Shown here: piece by piece, positions 1 through 6,958 of the stretch
How positions within the stretch are numbered: position 1 is the first letter of the stretch
Layout: every line of letters starts with the position of its first letter
From: Planctomycetota bacterium
GTDB lineage: Bacteria > Planctomycetota > UBA1135
Length of the DNA: 64,000 nucleotides
Direction of reading: 5' to 3'
Assembly (NCBI GenBank): GCA_027623295.1
Contig: JAQBXR010000012.1
Location: forward strand, 32,121 to 96,120
The notes under the pieces: model-generated
What the model was told of the DNA's origin: nothing
Database searches by the model: none
What the model saw: only the letters and a program-made list of their open reading frames with translations
Program-made: the position numbers and the translations under genes

Positions 1-258
1 AGAAACATTCTCTACGAAGTTCAACTCCAAACCTGCAAGGCGCTTGGCCAGAGTTTCCATGTCTTTCAACATTTCAGAACGGACAGCACCGGCTTCGGCC
101 TTCTTCTTCTCAATGCGACGAATCGCATCTTCCGAATAAGGGAAAGCTAGGTTTTGTGGAATCAGGCTGTTACGAGCGAATCCCGATGCGACCTCAATGA
201 CGTCGCCGGTGTGCCCGAGGACCGGATGGTCCACACGCAAAATGAGCTTGATCTTCAT
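1..258 (-). CDS. rplI: 50S ribosomal protein L9 (3' part off window)
   Basis: The ATG is at 258 on the minus strand and the reading frame runs off the left edge, so only the first 86 codons are visible. The translation begins MKIKLILRVDHPVLGHTGD and continues with VASGFARNSLIPQNLA, the L9 N-terminal domain that binds 23S rRNA, followed by the lysine/glutamate-rich start of the long connecting helix. It is the last visible gene of the rpsF-rpsR-rplI ribosomal group, and its start lies 4 nt after the rpsR stop, so it is almost certainly co-transcribed. The C-terminal domain cannot be judged here. Confidence 0.95.
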   Translation of the reverse strand, partial: MKIKLILRVDHPVLGHTGDVIEVASGFARNSLIPQNLAFPYSEDAIRRIEKKKAEAGAVRSEMLKDMETLAKRLAGLELNFVENVS

Positions 259-262
259 GGCC

Positions 263-445
263 TTAGGAAACGTACGAGATAAGGGACATGAGGCGTGCGT
301 ACTTAACCGCGCGCTTCAAACGACGCTGCTCCCGCCCCGAAAGGCCGGTGCGCTTTGCCGGGTGAATCTTGCCTTGCGCGGTCATGTAGACCTGCAAGTC
401 TTCGACATCTTTGTAGTCGAACATACGGGTTTTCTTACTAGCCAT
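263..445 (-). CDS. rpsR: 30S ribosomal protein S18
   Basis: This 60-residue basic protein has the S18 core: FDYKDVEDLQVYMTAQGKI, followed by the LSGREQRRLKRAVKYAR helix that binds 16S rRNA with S6. It is slightly short compared with the usual 70-80 residues because the N-terminal tail is reduced. Its start overlaps the 3' end of rpsF by 8 nt, suggesting translational coupling with its partner S6, and rplI follows after 4 nt. Identification is secure. Confidence 0.96.
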   Translation of the reverse strand: MASKKTRMFDYKDVEDLQVYMTAQGKIHPAKRTGLSGREQRRLKRAVKYARLMSLISYVS

Positions 446-938
446 CGGTCTTCACCTCCTCAGTTTTCTCAGCGGAATTAGGCTTTTCAGCCTTCTCTTC
501 CTTGGGCTCGTCCTTAGCAGCCTGCTCTTCTTCTGGCTCTTCGTATGGTTCTTCGAAATCTGGCTCCTGAAATTCTTCAGGAATGATCAATTCCGAATCT
601 TCCATCTTCTGGATGCCGTATACGAGCTCCTCTTCAGGAATCGCGTCCTCTTGCAGGAACAAGCAACGGAATGCAGGGCCGATGAGGTAGAGCTCGCGCC
701 TTACTTCATTGACCATGTCGCCGGAGCCTTCCAACCAACCTAATAGGTAGGTGGCGCGTTTGCGTCCGCCGATGGGGTATGCGAGTTGACGCTCGCCCCA
801 AAGACGAAGCACTTTGACCTCAAGGCCGTGCTTTTCGAGCGAAGACTGGATCCAGTCCTTCGCTGCATTGAAACCCTTGCGGACCTCCTCGTTATCGAGC
901 AGGAACATCGCTTGGTAGATGTATTTTTTTTCAGTCAT
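438..938 (-). CDS. rpsF: 30S ribosomal protein S6 with long acidic tail
   Basis: Residues 1-100 are a normal S6 fold: YQAMFLLDNEEVRK at the first strand and helix, GERQLAYPIGGRKRATYLLG in the middle, and YLIGPAFRCLFLQED at the end. The remaining ~65 residues are an acidic, low-complexity extension rich in Glu, Pro and Lys, making the protein 166 aa against about 95-135 normally. E. coli S6 also carries a short glutamate tail, added post-translationally; here the tail is encoded. It lies between pth and rpsR in the same transcript and partners S18 in the 30S platform. Confidence 0.95.
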   Translation of the reverse strand: MTEKKYIYQAMFLLDNEEVRKGFNAAKDWIQSSLEKHGLEVKVLRLWGERQLAYPIGGRKRATYLLGWLEGSGDMVNEVRRELYLIGPAFRCLFLQEDAIPEEELVYGIQKMEDSELIIPEEFQEPDFEEPYEEPEEEQAAKDEPKEEKAEKPNSAEKTEEVKTDG

Positions 939-961
939 GATGCCATTCCGGTCCTACCGGT

Positions 962-1576
962 TTATTCCGCCTGTGGCTTACGGCGGTTGTAACGGGCTTG
1001 AAGATCCTCAAGTGGAACCTCCTTCACCCAGTCCTCGACTGCCCAAGAAGCCGTCATCAAAGTTTCTTCGATGATGGGCTCTTCAGCCTTCGAGAAGGTG
1101 TCGAGTACGAAATTCACAGAGTTGTTACCAGGGTTCCCTACACCTATGCGAAGGCGCGGATAATCCTGACAACCGAGTACATCTTCAATCGATGCAAGCC
1201 CGTTGTGCCCTCCGGTGGAGCCTTGCGCACGAATACGCATGCCGCCGAGTGGCAAGTGGAAATCGTCGGTGACGACAAAGATCGAGGTGGTCTCTTCCAA
1301 CCCATAGTGGAGCCATGTTTGACGTAAGGCCACACCACTTCGATTCATGTAAGTGAGTGGCTTAACCAGAGTGCACCGAAAATCCGGAACCTCTGCAAGC
1401 ATGACGTGCTTATCCGTTTTCCAATCAACTTGGAAGCGAGAAGCACAAAGATCGAGAGCATCGAATCCGACGTTATGTCGGGTGGAGTTGTAATCCACAC
1501 CGGGGTTGCCGAGTCCGAGGACTAGACGCCATGGGCGTGCGACAGGCACACTCCCCTCTTGGCGGCCAGGAATCAT
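962..1576 (-). CDS. pth: peptidyl-tRNA hydrolase
   Basis: The enzyme cleaves peptidyl-tRNA released from stalled ribosomes. Visible family motifs are LVLGLGNPG near the N-terminus, STRHNVGFDALD with the catalytic His, TYMNRSGVAL with a substrate-binding Asn, VTDDFHLPLG with the catalytic Asp, and STGGHNGLASIE. I chose ATG at 1576. An in-frame GTG at 1549 is also possible, because most homologues begin only a few residues before LGLGNPG; a TTG at 1600 is less likely. The gene sits between rplY and rpsF in a translation-related operon. Confidence 0.93.
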   Translation of the reverse strand: MIPGRQEGSVPVARPWRLVLGLGNPGVDYNSTRHNVGFDALDLCASRFQVDWKTDKHVMLAEVPDFRCTLVKPLTYMNRSGVALRQTWLHYGLEETTSIFVVTDDFHLPLGGMRIRAQGSTGGHNGLASIEDVLGCQDYPRLRIGVGNPGNNSVNFVLDTFSKAEEPIIEETLMTASWAVEDWVKEVPLEDLQARYNRRKPQAE

Positions 1577-1620
1577 AGGGCTGCGGTCAAATCCTGGCAA
1601 TCGTGCTCACAAACGAAGCA

Positions 1621-1971
1621 CTAGTCTTCGTTTGACTCGTAGCCCTTGTCCTCAAAATGAGTGGCGCGGGCAACTGCGAGGGCTCCATCCGCATCGCGAA
1701 TGAAGTCGATTTGCAGGACCTTGTCGCCCATGGCATCGAACTGGACCTCTTGGATGGCAGCCTTCTCGGCGCCTCCATCGAGGACTAGGTCGTAGCTACG
1801 TGCGCTAATGCGGACTGCGGCATCGAATTCAGCAGCGTCAACGCTGAACTGAACGGTTGGCTGACCAGCACCTACCAAAGTGGCAGGATAGCGGCCGGAA
1901 TTGCGCAATTGGGAGGCTTGCTTGCCACCGAAATCGGTGCGAGCAGCGGTCTTCAAGTTGAAGGTTTCCAT
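1621..1971 (-). CDS. rplY: 50S ribosomal protein L25 (short form)
   Basis: This 116-residue protein resembles the 5S-rRNA-binding L25 domain: an N-terminal TFNLKTAARTDFGGKQASQLR segment with the GRYPATLVG turn, and a later VQFDAMGDKVLQIDFIR segment typical of the L25 beta barrel. It lacks the extra C-terminal TL5/Ctc domain found in many bacteria. The prs-rplY-pth order is a common bacterial arrangement and supports the call. Sequence similarity to the consensus is moderate, so I rely partly on context. Confidence 0.88.
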   Translation of the reverse strand: METFNLKTAARTDFGGKQASQLRNSGRYPATLVGAGQPTVQFSVDAAEFDAAVRISARSYDLVLDGGAEKAAIQEVQFDAMGDKVLQIDFIRDADGALAVARATHFEDKGYESNED

Positions 1972-1986
1972 CGATTTGTGCCTAGA

Positions 1987-2946
1987 TTAGGCTTTCTTTG
2001 CTTCGTTAAACAGGGCGCTAACCGACTCTTCCCGGTGAATCCGGGTGACGGCGCGGGCCAACAAGGGAGCCACTGAAACCACTTCAAGGTTGTCAGGCAG
2101 CTCGCCACTGTGGGCTATTGTATTAGAAACCAGCACCTTTTCGGCCATACAATTCTGCAACCTTTCAATTGCTGGTCCACAAAGCACTGCATGAGTCGCG
2201 GCAATGACCAGCCGCAGAGCTCCTTTGGCCTTCAGGATGCGACAAGCCTCAGTAATCGTGCCTGCGGTGGAGATCATGTCATCGGTGAGGAGGACATTGC
2301 AGCCCTCAACATCGCCGATGACGTTCTCCATAACTACCTTTACGCCGGAAACACGCCGTTTATCGACGATGGCAAGGGGGGCGCTCAACGATGTCGCCCA
2401 AGCGCGGGCAAGCTTGACTCCGCCGACGTCCGGCGAACAGACCACCAAGTTGTCTAGCTCCAACTTCTGCACCGCTTCTTCCAGAGCGGTTCGCGCCCAC
2501 AGGTGATCCACCGGGATATCGAAGAATCCCTGAATCTGCTGCGCGTGCAAATCGATAGTCAGCACACGATCCACCCCCGCCGAAACGAGAATGTTGGCCA
2601 TCACTTTGGCCGAAATCGGCACACGACCTTCGTCCTTGCGATCCTTGCGCGCGTAACCGAAGTATGGAATGACCGCGGTAATCCGTCCCGCCGAAGCACG
2701 ACGCAAGGTGTCCGCAATCAGTAAAAGCTCGACGATGTTTTCATTAACCGGCGGACCGGTCGGTTGCACGATGAAGACATCGGAACCGCGCATGTCTTCA
2801 TGCAACTTGATGTCGATTTCACCGTCGGGAAAACGTCCGATGGACGCAGCGGTCATCGGGACATCTAGGCAGCTTGCGATTTCAGCAGCGAGTTCGGGGT
2901 GCGCGCTGCCGCTGAGTAGTTTCAGCCGGGAATCCTTGTAGCTCAT
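1987..2946 (-). CDS. prs: ribose-phosphate pyrophosphokinase
   Basis: The enzyme makes PRPP from ribose-5-phosphate and ATP for nucleotide, His and Trp synthesis. Hallmarks are FPDGEIDIKL, the FIVQPTGPPVNEN segment, YFGYARKDRKD, the metal-binding TIDLHAQQIQGFFDIP, CSPDVGG, and the PRPP loop VLLTDDMISTAGTITEA. The ATG at 2946 gives 319 aa, the normal family length, and lies 1 nt after the glmU stop; a longer reading to 2988 would overlap glmU and add residues not expected in the family. It is co-transcribed with glmU, an order common in bacteria. Confidence 0.96.
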   Translation of the reverse strand: MSYKDSRLKLLSGSAHPELAAEIASCLDVPMTAASIGRFPDGEIDIKLHEDMRGSDVFIVQPTGPPVNENIVELLLIADTLRRASAGRITAVIPYFGYARKDRKDEGRVPISAKVMANILVSAGVDRVLTIDLHAQQIQGFFDIPVDHLWARTALEEAVQKLELDNLVVCSPDVGGVKLARAWATSLSAPLAIVDKRRVSGVKVVMENVIGDVEGCNVLLTDDMISTAGTITEACRILKAKGALRLVIAATHAVLCGPAIERLQNCMAEKVLVSNTIAHSGELPDNLEVVSVAPLLARAVTRIHREESVSALFNEAKKA

Positions 2947-2947
2947 T

Positions 2948-4204
2948 TCAGGACTTGGAAGTTGGGAAGGGCTTTGCAGGAACTCCAATCACGGTGGCGC
3001 CATCCGGCACGTCGTGGTTGGAAGTGACAACGGAACCAGCACCGGTAGTGGCGTCATCGCCAATCTTTACCGGAGAAACCAAAACCGTACCGGAACCAAT
3101 GAAGGCGCGTTCTCCGATTACAGTTTGATGCTTATTCTTTCCGTCGTAATTTGCGGTGATGGTACCGCAACCAATATTAGTTTTGGCGCCAATCGTGACG
3201 TCACCTAGATAGGAGAGATGCTTGGCCTTTGCGCCAGGCCCAAAGTGGGCATTTTTGGTTTCCACGAAATTGCCAATCACCGCACCATCGTCCAAACGCG
3301 TGCCTGGGCGCAAATAGGCGAATGGGCCAACAGAACAGCCCTTTCCGATCGAAACGCCACGTTTAATCACACAGAACGGGAGGATGCGGGAACCGGGTCC
3401 AATCTCCACTCCAGTCTCAATGTGCGTACTAGATGGATCATCCACAATCACACCGTTGTTCATATGTTCGCTCAACATGCGCTCGCGCATAAGCAAGTTG
3501 GCCTGGGCAAATTCATGCAGGTCATTGATGCCCATAGTTTGTTCCCAATCTTCCTCTAAACAAACCGTCGCGCCAGTGCTGGCTTTCAAAACCTCGACCG
3601 CAGCATCGGTCAGATAAATTTCTCCTTGCGCATTATCCGATTTGACACCAGCAAGCGCTTTGCGCAAGGCTTTCATGTCGAGGACAAACACGCCGGAGTT
3701 GATTTCATCGATTTCTTGTTGCGCAGCATTGGCATCGGCTTGTTCGACAATGCCAACCAGTGCGCCATCTGCATTGCGCTCGATGCGACCCAGCCCAAAC
3801 GGGTCTGGCACCACCGCCGTCAACATGGCGTTCCCTTGCTCCACTAAGAGTTTCAAGGTTTCACTCTGCAGTAAAGGTGTGTCACCACACAAAACCAACA
3901 AGCGTCCTTCTGCAGGCAACACTTTCAAAGCGCAGGCGACCGCATCGCCGGTGCCGCGCGCCACTTCCTGAATGACCACTTGCCAGGCATCGTGCCCCGC
4001 TTTGTGTAACCACTTTTCGATGGGGTCGCGGTGCTTCGGGCCTAAGACCAGCACCCGTGAAGCCACTTCCAAATCTTCTGTTGCAGCAAAAATATGCTCC
4101 AACAGCGGACGGCCGCTAAGTTCGAGTAGGGCTTTGGGGCCACCAGTGCGCAGGCGTGAAGATTCACCGCCGGCGAGGATGAGGACATGGAGAGGAGATG
4201 CCAT
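2948..4204 (-). CDS. glmU: bifunctional GlmU: UDP-GlcNAc pyrophosphorylase / GlcN-1-P acetyltransferase
   Basis: Residues 1-220 form the nucleotidyltransferase domain: LILAGGESSRL, a variant of the usual LAAGxGTRM loop, then PKALLELSGRPLLEH, LVLCGDTPLL and INSGVFVLD. The rest is a left-handed beta helix with the acetyltransferase signature: NFVETKNAHFGPGAKAKHLSY contains the catalytic His, followed by GCGTITANYDGKNKHQTVIG and FIGSGTVLV. At 418 aa it is somewhat shorter than the usual 450. The ATG at 4204 is preferred over a TTG at 4216. It is the first gene of the ribosomal/prs operon and supplies UDP-GlcNAc for peptidoglycan and lipid A. Confidence 0.94.
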   Translation of the reverse strand: MASPLHVLILAGGESSRLRTGGPKALLELSGRPLLEHIFAATEDLEVASRVLVLGPKHRDPIEKWLHKAGHDAWQVVIQEVARGTGDAVACALKVLPAEGRLLVLCGDTPLLQSETLKLLVEQGNAMLTAVVPDPFGLGRIERNADGALVGIVEQADANAAQQEIDEINSGVFVLDMKALRKALAGVKSDNAQGEIYLTDAAVEVLKASTGATVCLEEDWEQTMGINDLHEFAQANLLMRERMLSEHMNNGVIVDDPSSTHIETGVEIGPGSRILPFCVIKRGVSIGKGCSVGPFAYLRPGTRLDDGAVIGNFVETKNAHFGPGAKAKHLSYLGDVTIGAKTNIGCGTITANYDGKNKHQTVIGERAFIGSGTVLVSPVKIGDDATTGAGSVVTSNHDVPDGATVIGVPAKPFPTSKS

Positions 4205-4216
4205 GGCGCGTCGCAA

Positions 4217-4222
4217 AGTATA
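4217..4222 (-). promoter_or_regulatory. candidate -10 box of glmU operon
   Basis: Reading the minus strand, TATACT ends 12 nt before the glmU ATG at 4204. The gap between glmU and the divergent psd start at 4228 is only 23 bp, so the promoter of each gene must lie in this gap or extend into the other gene. No convincing -35 hexamer was identified. Confidence 0.4.
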
Positions 4223-4227
4223 TCCCC

Positions 4228-5133
4228 ATGCAACCCCTTACACTGTGTGCTGACCGCCCGAAACCGGCCGTGGATACTCGCTTCCTCTTCACTCTCCCTG
4301 GCGTACCCCGCCTCAGCATGTCCAGCTTCATGGGAAGACTGGCACGCGCTCGGATTCCGCGCCGTTTGCGCCCCTTGTTGTGGACCTTTGTCGCCAAACG
4401 CCTCGGCATTGACGCCACCACGGTGCCCGGCGAGCTCCACGATTACCCGTGTTTCCTGAGCCTATTCACGCGCCCCCTCAAGCCAGACGCGCGGCCAATT
4501 CCAGAAACCACCGGGTGGCTTTCCCCCGCCGATGGCCGCCTGGTTGCGCATTCCACGGTCACTGCCGAGGGCAGCTGGGTGATTAAGGGCACCCCCTATT
4601 CCACCTCTGAGCTCCTGCCCGACAGCGAACTCCAAGGCCTGCTCGGCTACCAGGCGCTGCAAATTTACCTATCCCCGAAGGATTACCATCGCTTCCACGC
4701 TCCGTGCGACTGCAAGATTCTGCGCGCTGTGGTGGAGCCAGGAGATTTGCAGCCGGTCGACCCAAGCCTCATCCGCCGCTCGATGCGGGTCCTGGTCACC
4801 AATCGCCGCATTCTTCTGCATTGCCGCACGGCAGATGGCACCCCTTTCGCCCTCCTGTATGTTGGCGCACTCAATGTGGGCGGCATGAGCTTTCCGTTTG
4901 ATGCTACTTTGGGTCAGGGGCCATGGATCCGCAGTTCACGCACTTACGATCCTCCTCCTATCCTTGCAGCTGGCGATGAAATGGGGCGCTTTGAATTTGG
5001 CTCTACGGTGGTAGTCTTCGCCCCTCCGGGGTTACGCTCTCTGGTGGAACTCGACGGCCAAACTTTGGCGCGGACTCCGCTTCTCGCCAATCCACAAGGA
5101 CCTGAAACGACTCGCGACACGACTTCTGCATGA
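4228..5133 (+). CDS. psd: phosphatidylserine decarboxylase
   Basis: The enzyme converts phosphatidylserine to phosphatidylethanolamine at the inner membrane. It shows SPADGRLVA, the YLSPKDYHRFHAPCD signature, and near the C-terminus GRFEFGSTVVVF, the self-cleavage site where the Ser of (L)GST becomes the pyruvoyl group; here it reads FGST. GALNVGGMSFPFD is also family-typical. I chose ATG 4228; ATG 4198 would overlap the glmU start and ATG 4318 would trim the N-terminus. The gene is followed with ATGA overlaps by a CMD-like gene and an LplT-like transporter, so the operon looks phospholipid-related. Confidence 0.92.
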   Translation: MQPLTLCADRPKPAVDTRFLFTLPGVPRLSMSSFMGRLARARIPRRLRPLLWTFVAKRLGIDATTVPGELHDYPCFLSLFTRPLKPDARPIPETTGWLSPADGRLVAHSTVTAEGSWVIKGTPYSTSELLPDSELQGLLGYQALQIYLSPKDYHRFHAPCDCKILRAVVEPGDLQPVDPSLIRRSMRVLVTNRRILLHCRTADGTPFALLYVGALNVGGMSFPFDATLGQGPWIRSSRTYDPPPILAAGDEMGRFEFGSTVVVFAPPGLRSLVELDGQTLARTPLLANPQGPETTRDTTSA

Positions 5134-5729
5134 GCCAACGCCTGCCTGACTTTTTCCGCATTGTTTCCGCCTTACATCATGGGCGCGATGAAGACTTGGT
5201 CTCTGCATCAGAAAAATTCATACAAGGACAAGAAAGTCAGCGCGAGGTCTTGCAGGATTTACTGCGCGTATGTCATTTGTTTTATGGTTTCCCGCGTATT
5301 GTCCGCGCCTTAACTTTGATTTCGCAACAGCTGGGGACACCTTCCAAACTCAGCGAAGTTTGTATTGCGGAAGACCCGCTTCAAAAAGGAGAAGTCGTGT
5401 TCCGTGAAGTGTATGGACGTGACGCCAACCCGGTACTGACGCACCTCGACCGGGTCGATCCACAGTTTCGCGCTTGGGTCTTACGTCATGCATACGGAAC
5501 CGCTTTCGCAACCACTTGTTTAAGCCTGGATGAACGCGAACGTTTAAGCGTCATGACCTTAGTTGCCACCGGCTGTTGGCAACAAGCTCGTTCGCACATG
5601 CGCGCTTGCCTACGCCATGGGGTGAGTCTGGAAGACCTGCTGCAAGATTTAGTTTGTGTGGAGTGGTTAGATCGCGAGCAATGCGATTTAGCAACCACTT
5701 GTTTACATGCCGAGGCTGAGCTCGGATGA
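5130..5729 (+). CDS. carboxymuconolactone decarboxylase (AhpD-like) family protein
   Basis: This 199-residue all-helical protein resembles the CMD fold twice: an N-terminal helical repeat around VCHLFYGFPRIVRALTLIS, and a C-terminal block with FRAWVLRHAYGTAF, LSLDERERLSVMTLVATGCW and MRACLRHGVSLEDLLQ, the pattern seen in gamma-carboxymuconolactone decarboxylase relatives. The AhpD CxxC redox motif is not visible, so peroxidase-reductase activity is unlikely. It overlaps psd by the four bases ATGA and the next gene likewise, implying coupled translation. Its substrate is unknown. Confidence 0.65.
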   Translation: MSQRLPDFFRIVSALHHGRDEDLVSASEKFIQGQESQREVLQDLLRVCHLFYGFPRIVRALTLISQQLGTPSKLSEVCIAEDPLQKGEVVFREVYGRDANPVLTHLDRVDPQFRAWVLRHAYGTAFATTCLSLDERERLSVMTLVATGCWQQARSHMRACLRHGVSLEDLLQDLVCVEWLDREQCDLATTCLHAEAELG

Positions 5730-6958
5730 AGCATGCGCGGTCGTTCCGTCAACTGGTTCTGACCCAGTTTTTGACGGTATTCAACGACAACCTGTTTAAG
5801 CAAACCGTGCTCCTTCTGGCAATTGCCCTGCAAGGAGAGGGAGGTCATGGACAGTCCATGGCGCAGGCCTTATTCTCCTTACCCTTTATCGCTTTTGCGG
5901 TGGTCGCGGGAGATTGCGCCGACCGCTTCCCCAAACGCGATGTCATCCTGTGGTGTAAATGGATGGAAGTCGTCGTCATGTTGCTTGCGGCAGTGGCTTT
6001 TGTCAGCGGCAACTTTGGAGTGGTGTTGGGCGTTGTCTTCTTGATGGGTACCCAGTCCGCATTCCTCGGACCAGCAAAGTATGGAAGTCTGCCAGAGCTA
6101 ACTGATGTCGGTGAACTGCCTCGCGCCAACGGTCTTTTTCAAGCGACTGTTTTATTGGGCATTCTTTTAGGAACCGGAGCTGCAGGACACCTGGGGAAAG
6201 AATCATTGTGGCAACTGGGCGTCTTCATGGCCTCATTGGCTTTGATCGGTTCCTTTGTGGCCAAACGCATGAAGCGTATTCCCGCCGCTTCGCCACAAAA
6301 GAAAATCCACTTCGATCCGTTTAAGCGTTTAGTCACGGGGCTCACCGACGCGCGTGCCTACCCAGGCTTACTCCCGGCCTTACTTGGCCATGCGGTTTTT
6401 TGGTTTTGCGGCAGTCTCATGTTGCTCGCATGGAATGAGTTCCTAGCGGTCCAGGCTGATGGCACCTCCACCATCGCGACTAGCGCCGGTACTTGGTCGC
6501 TCGGCCTTGCCTGTTTGAGTTTGTTCATGGCCGCTGGTGCGGTGGTTGCCGGCTTGGGACTACGCGGAGCCATCCCCCGCTGGATGCCGGTACTTGGCGC
6601 CTTAGGAATGGGCTCAGGATTCCTAGCCGCTGGTTTAGTGAATCCAGATCCATGGACCATTTTCCTATGCATCGGAGGAGCAAGTTTCTTCTCTGGCTTC
6701 TACCTCATTCCTTTACGTTCGCTAATGCAAACTTTGCCGCCGCATGCTAGTATTGGTGCAGTTCTTGGAACCGGGCAAATGCTCGACTTCTTGTTAATTT
6801 TCCTCGGCGCATTGGGACGTCCAAGCTTGCAGAGCCTTGGAGTCGGACCTCAGGAACTCTTAATTCTCTTAGCCATAGTGCTGGGCATTGCTGGCATCAT
6901 GCTGCACCGCAGCTTGCCGCAGATCATCGACCTTAGCGCGGCGAAAAACGCAAACTAA
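5726..6958 (+). CDS. MFS transporter, LplT-like (lysophospholipid transport)
   Basis: This 410-residue membrane protein has about 12 hydrophobic segments. The opening FLTVFNDNLFKQTVLLLAIA and the loop DRFPKRDVILWCKWMEV, then FLGPAKYGSLPELT and LPRANGLFQATVLLGILLGT, match the LplT/Aas-type subgroup of the major facilitator superfamily, which flips lysophospholipids for re-acylation. Co-transcription with psd strengthens a phospholipid role, though the exact substrate is inferred. Its 3' end overlaps the convergent kinase gene by 26 bp, leaving no room for a terminator. Confidence 0.8.
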   Translation: MKHARSFRQLVLTQFLTVFNDNLFKQTVLLLAIALQGEGGHGQSMAQALFSLPFIAFAVVAGDCADRFPKRDVILWCKWMEVVVMLLAAVAFVSGNFGVVLGVVFLMGTQSAFLGPAKYGSLPELTDVGELPRANGLFQATVLLGILLGTGAAGHLGKESLWQLGVFMASLALIGSFVAKRMKRIPAASPQKKIHFDPFKRLVTGLTDARAYPGLLPALLGHAVFWFCGSLMLLAWNEFLAVQADGTSTIATSAGTWSLGLACLSLFMAAGAVVAGLGLRGAIPRWMPVLGALGMGSGFLAAGLVNPDPWTIFLCIGGASFFSGFYLIPLRSLMQTLPPHASIGAVLGTGQMLDFLLIFLGALGRPSLQSLGVGPQELLILLAIVLGIAGIMLHRSLPQIIDLSAAKNAN

